The notes below the pieces were generated by a model that saw only the letters and a list, made by a program, of their open reading frames with translations, made no database searches and had not been told where the DNA came from. A DNA stretch of 64,000 nucleotides from Ignelater luminosus (Eukaryota > Arthropoda > Insecta > Coleoptera > Elateridae). The stretch is taken from NCBI GenBank assembly GCA_011009095.1, contig VTPC01004140.1, positions 1 to 64,000 on the forward strand. The letters run 5' to 3'. Shown piece after piece: positions 58,797 to 64,000 of the stretch; positions within the stretch are counted from its first letter, which is position 1; every line of letters begins with the position of its first letter. A program made the translations under genes and the position numbers.

Positions 58797-59653
58797 TGAA
58801 ATAGAGTTAGTCTTTACTAAAACATCGCTTTCACAGTAGTGAAAAGCTCGGCCTATCGTTTCACACTAGTGAAGCTTTATACTATTGTTTAGTTAATAGG
58901 AACCTGTTGTTTATCGATTTGTAACGTATTGAACTTGTCTCGAGATATTATCAACCTTTTTATTAGTTTGTGCATTTATGAATAAAATTTATGAATTAAA
59001 TTCTTGGCTCGATCGTTTACTTATGTTAGGTTCTGATAACTTGGTCGAATTGTTCTTGTTCAAAGATTTATTTAAATAAATATCTCAATCTAAAGTTAAA
59101 TGTAAATACCTGCAGGTAACAAACCCAGTTGGATTAAAGCTACTGCTTATATTTTCCATGTTATATCATTCATGCTTCTTTTATAAATGACCGCAGAATT
59201 CATAATATTTACGGATGATTCATTCCAAGAATCATCTGTTTCGGAACCAGGTGACGTTGACCTATACCTACGGACATATTATTATCTTAATCTCTCAATG
59301 GGAAAGTTAGTATCTAAAGAGAGTGCAGTACAATCTCTATTTCGTTTATTTGTGTGTGACTCGAAGCTGCGATTCGACTTTGGAAGACAACTCGTCTCCT
59401 GACCTAGATACGAAGATCAACTGTAGAGTCTTCTATTCGAGATTAGGTCATCGACTTTCTACTGCAGCTGGCGCCCTCTCGATCTCGAACCTCTAAGATT
59501 CTCACATTATGATTACCGTCTACCGCCTGCTCTAAGCCTTCCTCGCCCACGGCCCGTTTTCGACTGTATAAAGGCTAGCATTACAGGTGGTGTACCGATA
59601 TTACATTCGGTTGCGATCCCGATGGGATACTAATCCCAGTTTATCCGTAACAC
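58797..59653 (+). repeat. LTR-like interspersed repeat, copy 2
   Basis: Same block order as 52860-54068, direct orientation, ending CCGTAACA at 59653. It carries two palindromes (TTTCACAGTAGTGAAA at 58829 and TTTCACACTAGTGAAG at 58859) and TGGCGCCC at 59469. It lacks the ~300-bp segment present in copy 1. A 71-codon open frame inside (59187-59402) is not conserved in copy 1. Confidence 0.75.
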
Positions 59654-62600
59654 TTTCTTGAAAAACTACAAGTGTCCAGTGCTATCAACTAAATCGCCAT
59701 TCTTGGCAACACTACCGCTACAAACTTAGTTTGTCCTGCGCATTTCTCCTAGACCACGCCTCCAAACGTGCTAATTCACAATAGGAAAGTTGGATATAAA
59801 CAGGAACATAGATGAATATAAGATACTCCTTATACTGTAACGGTTCGTCACTCGTTGTCATAAAATTATTTAAATTTCTTAAAATCCCGCCAATATTTTA
59901 TTATTCTAAGTTGGTACGAGAGTGTCATAAAATAATGTGAATGCATACTCTCGACTTTTTAAATTAAATTTTTATAATTCATTGTTGAAATCAAAATTGG
60001 ATTTGTTCATTGATTAACTTGAATTAGGAATTCTATATTTTCAAGTTTTTCTTATTTAAAATCATTGTTTATACAAAAATGCGGATTTTATTATCTTTAG
60101 GGGAATCCCCTAAAGAAATATCCTTCAATGGTTTGATTTTAACATCTTTTTGAATATTTGTTATTTTTCCATCTAAAAATCTTATTTGTGTTTGATATTT
60201 CTTTAGAAATTCTAATTTAATTTAAAAAACTTTCTATTCAGTTTTAATTTGTATCATTTTAGTCAGTTTACGTTTTGAAATTTGGCGTAAGGGTGGATGC
60301 TCTTCTGAGCGTGTTCCTTCCTCTTTGATCTAAGGCAAAGGCATTGTAAAAGAAGTTGCCCGATCAACAGGTTGTTTGTGATTTGCAATTAGAATTTTGC
60401 AATCAAAAACTAGATTTCTTCAGCGAAGTCTGAATAAATATTGTACCAGCTAGTTTCTTCGTGTTGTGAAATTTTATTTTAGCCTTTGGACCTGGAAAGA
60501 ACCGAGATTTTTTTGTTGGTTCCCTAAATGCATTCTTTATAAGGGCGGGTCCATGAATGGTTCTCGAAATGGCTTCAAGTTAAAATCCTGTCACTATCAT
60601 TAGAAAAATCAGAATAATTCGAATTCCCTATTAACCTGAGCTAGGAATTCATCAGAGGTAATATCGTTTATAACCTCACAAATATAATGGTACTTGGATC
60701 AACAAACAAGAAGAAAATTAGCCTTGAATGGAGATCTTCTCAGAGGAATGTAATAAAATCAGGAAATACATACATATCTGTGAGTTGCTTTGTTTTGTTT
60801 AACGTTGTCTTGTCTTTAAAATTTGTTCATACGTCAAGATAAAACTCTTGTTGTAGGATGTGGTAACATTTATTGGTTTTTGTTTTTTGAATTAGTGGTT
60901 ATTGTTAAAAACCACTTTATTCAATAATTTAAATATATTCCAAGTTCTGAATATCTATTTGTTTATTGAAAATTAAATTACTAATTCTGATTTTTATTTG
61001 TTTGTTAACCTAGTTGTTAATTAAACTAGGGTGACGTCATCTCTATTAAATAAGGATTATTTAAAATTAAAAAGGTTTTTCACTCGTGTTAAAGAATGGC
61101 CTTTTATTAATTTGTTTTTGTGTAGTTTGTTTTTGCGATAAACATTTTGATTAAATAAAACTATATATTATTTTTTGTGTATTATATTTTATTGATAAAC
61201 ACTACGTCTGTTTTGGAATTTTGAGTTTTTCTTCCAATATAAACAAAAAGGCTCTGGCGTCCAACAAACTCTTGATATTGTTTTAGTTGTGTTTAAGATA
61301 GAAATTTAAATAACAGACCTGTGGTTTATCATAGTGTTTGAAGACCCCAATTTGATTTTAAAGCTATCTGACACCCACGATCCATAATAATGAGACAAGT
61401 CATCATTAGCCGGATGATTTCTAATAAGCAATAAAGTTATGTGGTGAGTAACCTTTGAATTGGAAATAAACGTTTTTTAAAGATTGTTACAATACCCAGA
61501 TGAAAATTGCTCACATACCCTAATACATCGTGAAACGTACGCTGTCGCTGCCACCCTTGTTTCAGCTGCTAAAGCAACGAAGAACATTTTTAGAAACTGC
61601 CTGTCTAGGCTCGCGCCGCACCAAGCGACGACACAGTAATAGGCGGCCCTTCAAAAGAAGCCGCCTTGCGCTTCCAAGAATCACACGTGCATATAAAAGT
61701 AAATGTGGCCAGACGGAATTAAAAGAAAACATACTGTTTCAACAGAAAAAATAATTTTCGGAATAAAAATAATTCGATAAATACGTTTTAAGATATTAAA
61801 ACTTGAACCAAATTCATAAATAAAACCAAAAATATATCATGATAAAAAAAATAGCATTACAAAGTGTAGCTAGAAGACTCTTCTGTTCTTTCGCGTTCCG
61901 CAAAACTTCAATTCCGTTCCCTTGTGAATGGCAGGCCCGTCTTCTGCATCTTACTGCATTCTTTTCGTACCTATCGTGGGGAACCGCTTCATTGTGTGGA
62001 GCCCCAGTGCAATGAATTACTGATGGTATCTGACGTGCCAATTTATTATATAATTCCTTGGATATAAAATTCTATTGTTTCATCGCAAATCAGATCCTTT
62101 TATAAGAATTTGAACCACGGATTAGTGCTTCAGATAGAAGAGAACCATGCCTCAGGTTCAATCTAGAGAGATATCATGTCCCGCTAATAAAAACCATTTG
62201 CGATATGTTCGAAAAGCTATTTGTTATTATTAGTCAGCTATTATGGTTAATTCACTACGTTAAGGAGCTTTAGAAGAAGGTGCGCTGTTTTTATTTCAAT
62301 TTGATTATTTTCCCTTCGTCAGATTGACGCAAAGCCATCGTGGGCAGCGTGTCCAGCAAAGCTAATGCTCTAGTACTTAAAGTTAAAAATATTGTTTATG
62401 TGTTTATCTTAATTATAACGGATACCGCCCGTTTACGGATGGCATAAGGATCGCTAGAACGTAAGTTAGCTTATTGCACAGTAAATAAAGTTACTTTCTT
62501 TCTGGGATTAAACATAATTTCTAGTGGCTTTAAGCTAGAAATAGTTAGATCCATAGAGTTACTTAAATCGGTAGAAAGGATCTTTAATATATAAATCAAA

Positions 62601-64000
62601 TTAATAAAACAATAAACGCTATTCAGATCGCTCTATAACCGTGACCTACATAATATAGCTGACTGTAGACGATAAGATTTCTCTGAGTGGTCGTCCTGTC
62701 GCTTTGTAAATAAATTGCCGGTTTGTTGTATTAGCTTGAGACAAACGTCCCATTATTTATGAGCAGTGCCACGAATATTACTATCACAAGTCACGCACTC
62801 TTAAGTTTGTAATTTATAGTATTGCAATATTATTTTTCGTTATCTCTGATATTTATTTTGTTTAAATGGAATGGAAAATCGTCCACTAGATATTGTCAAT
62901 TTTGCTTTATAGGTATCTGCTCCGCCGAACAGATAGAGTAATCGCATGCAATTTTTGTAATATTCCCCAAAAAAAGGAAAATTCTCTAAAGTTGCTTACA
63001 AGACAAGGAGTGTGAATGGCGACTTCAACTTGAGAGAATTTTTTTTTGGAAAAATCTCAAGAATTGTTCGTCGCGGTAAGTGCAGTTTGTTTTATGATAA
63101 CAGAATGTACCAATCTTTGTTTTCTTAACATTGTTTAGTGAGTTTCACAATATTAGTTTGCATACAATATATGTCTCAAACATTAATTTGTGCTTATATG
63201 GTGTTGTGTTTAAGTAAGTTTCAGAAGCTCAAATTGCTTGTAAATGCTGACTTTGTCACTTTGTTCACTTTTTGTGGACCAATCCTGCGTTGGCTTGCTG
63301 CTAAACTTTACGTATTTGTTTTCCTAAACTTTAATCAAGTATTTCAAATAAGAGAATTAGTATGTAGTGCGTCACTTTTGAGTTCCATAAAAACATAGTT
63401 ACTTATTGATGTTATAAATATAATTATCTAGGTCCGAGCTCATCTTTTGTTGTAGTTGAGTTGAACGATGGCACATGCACAATGTTGTGTGGGACTACAT
63501 CGATGCTCTGAATTAACGTATCTAAAGTATCCCGTATCTGTGCCCCCTGAGACAGTCGCTTCACTGGCTTAACGTTTAAGACCGGCCCTGCGCCTAGCGG
63601 TTCGTCCGTATCGTACTATTACCAATTTATTTTGTGCGAGTGTTCCATGTATAATAACCAATTAGACTTTGGTTTTTACAATATTGAAGTATCTATTTAA
63701 CAAATATTATAGTTTCAGTTCATTACTATGTAAATTTACTCATAAATAAATATCTCAATGCGGGTTATGAACCTATTAGAATAAAGTCAAAAATACAAAC
63801 CTTTTCGTTAGTCTTGTAATTTTTAATTAGCAATTGTCAGTAATGATCAAATGAAAACAGCCCGAATCGCTTACCTGAAACAAAAAAATCCAACGTTACC
63901 AAACTGTGCATTGAAAAAAGTAAACATTGTAAAAATAAAACTATTAAGGTCTGGTAAGAAACCATTATAAGATGTGCAAGTAACAAATAACTTAAAGTGG
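59654..64000. other. Non-coding stretch to the window end
   Basis: No coding potential recognised; open frames near 61530, 61814 and 63138 are featureless. A short TTAAGACCGGCCCTG at 63576-63590 resembles ends of some hAT-like elements, but no partner is present. Confidence 0.45.

Noticed and set aside
53885-59476. TGGCGCCC in both LTR-like repeats (53885 and 59469) as a tRNA-Lys primer-binding site
   Set aside because: Only about eight bases match, and the repeat continues for about 180 bp past it to CCGTAACA, so it does not lie just outside an LTR end.
63576-63590. TTAAGACCGGCCCTG as a hAT-type terminal repeat
   Set aside because: No inverse partner or 8-bp duplication found in the window; a single short match is not enough.
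63730-63800. Third fragment of the LTR-like repeat (AATAAATATCTCAAT shared with copy 2)
   Set aside because: The match is one 15-base AT-rich word with poor flanking agreement.
1-64000. CRISPR array, bacterial operon, rRNA or tRNA genes
   Set aside because: No regular direct-repeat/spacer array, no ribosome-binding-site-led gene runs, no conserved rRNA blocks, and no cloverleaf with proper A/B box spacing were seen.

Overview
This looks like nuclear DNA from an arthropod, most likely an insect with a large, repeat-rich, AT-rich genome. The argument rests on content: mariner, Tc1-like, DD41D, pogo/Tigger-like, piggyBac-like and DUF7869-type transposases, plus two kinds of non-LTR retrotransposon, are all typical companions in insect genomes. 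Predicted introns are short (59 and 106 bp). I see no prokaryotic gene layout, no rRNA, no convincing tRNA and no host protein-coding exon that I can support. The window is a transposon graveyard in non-coding DNA, with two assembly gaps (10 N at 30689-30698 and 400 N at 49898-50297).

Layout. 1-2330: 5' part of an RTE-like non-LTR element on the minus strand, cut by the window edge. 2331-9200: mostly featureless, with two fold-back hairpins, an inverted pair of a diverged interspersed repeat, a coding-like relic at 7269 and a GC-rich patch near 8 kb. 9200-14400: a nest in which a decayed pogo/Tigger-like element abuts a LINE endonuclease fragment on its right side, and that LINE is itself split by a 1,205-bp element with 13-bp terminal inverted repeats and a TA duplication. 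14400-22260: nothing coding. 22264-23536: a complete but broken mariner with perfect 28-bp ends. 24430-25140: a Tc1-like relic. 26100-28420: a jockey-like LINE on the minus strand. 32347-32575: a two-unit tandem repeat.

33.3-37.9 kb holds two DUF7869-type transposase loci, both on the minus strand. One is heavily decayed. The other is almost intact, with a phase-0 intron and a single in-frame stop. 40512-41526: a DD41D Tc1/mariner relative. 46.9-48.65 kb: a decayed piggyBac-like element. 48.9-51.0 kb: two Tc1-like fragments. 51.5-54.6 kb: N- and C-terminal parts of a third DUF7869-type transposase, separated by about 2 kb that includes a long LTR-like repeat; a second copy of that repeat lies at 58.8-59.65 kb. 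54.6-64 kb is otherwise empty.

The genes do not form a pathway. They are independent selfish elements of different ages, and the interest is in their nesting order, their terminal motifs and the one nearly intact transposase. All family names come from recognising motifs by eye and from memory; no database search was run.
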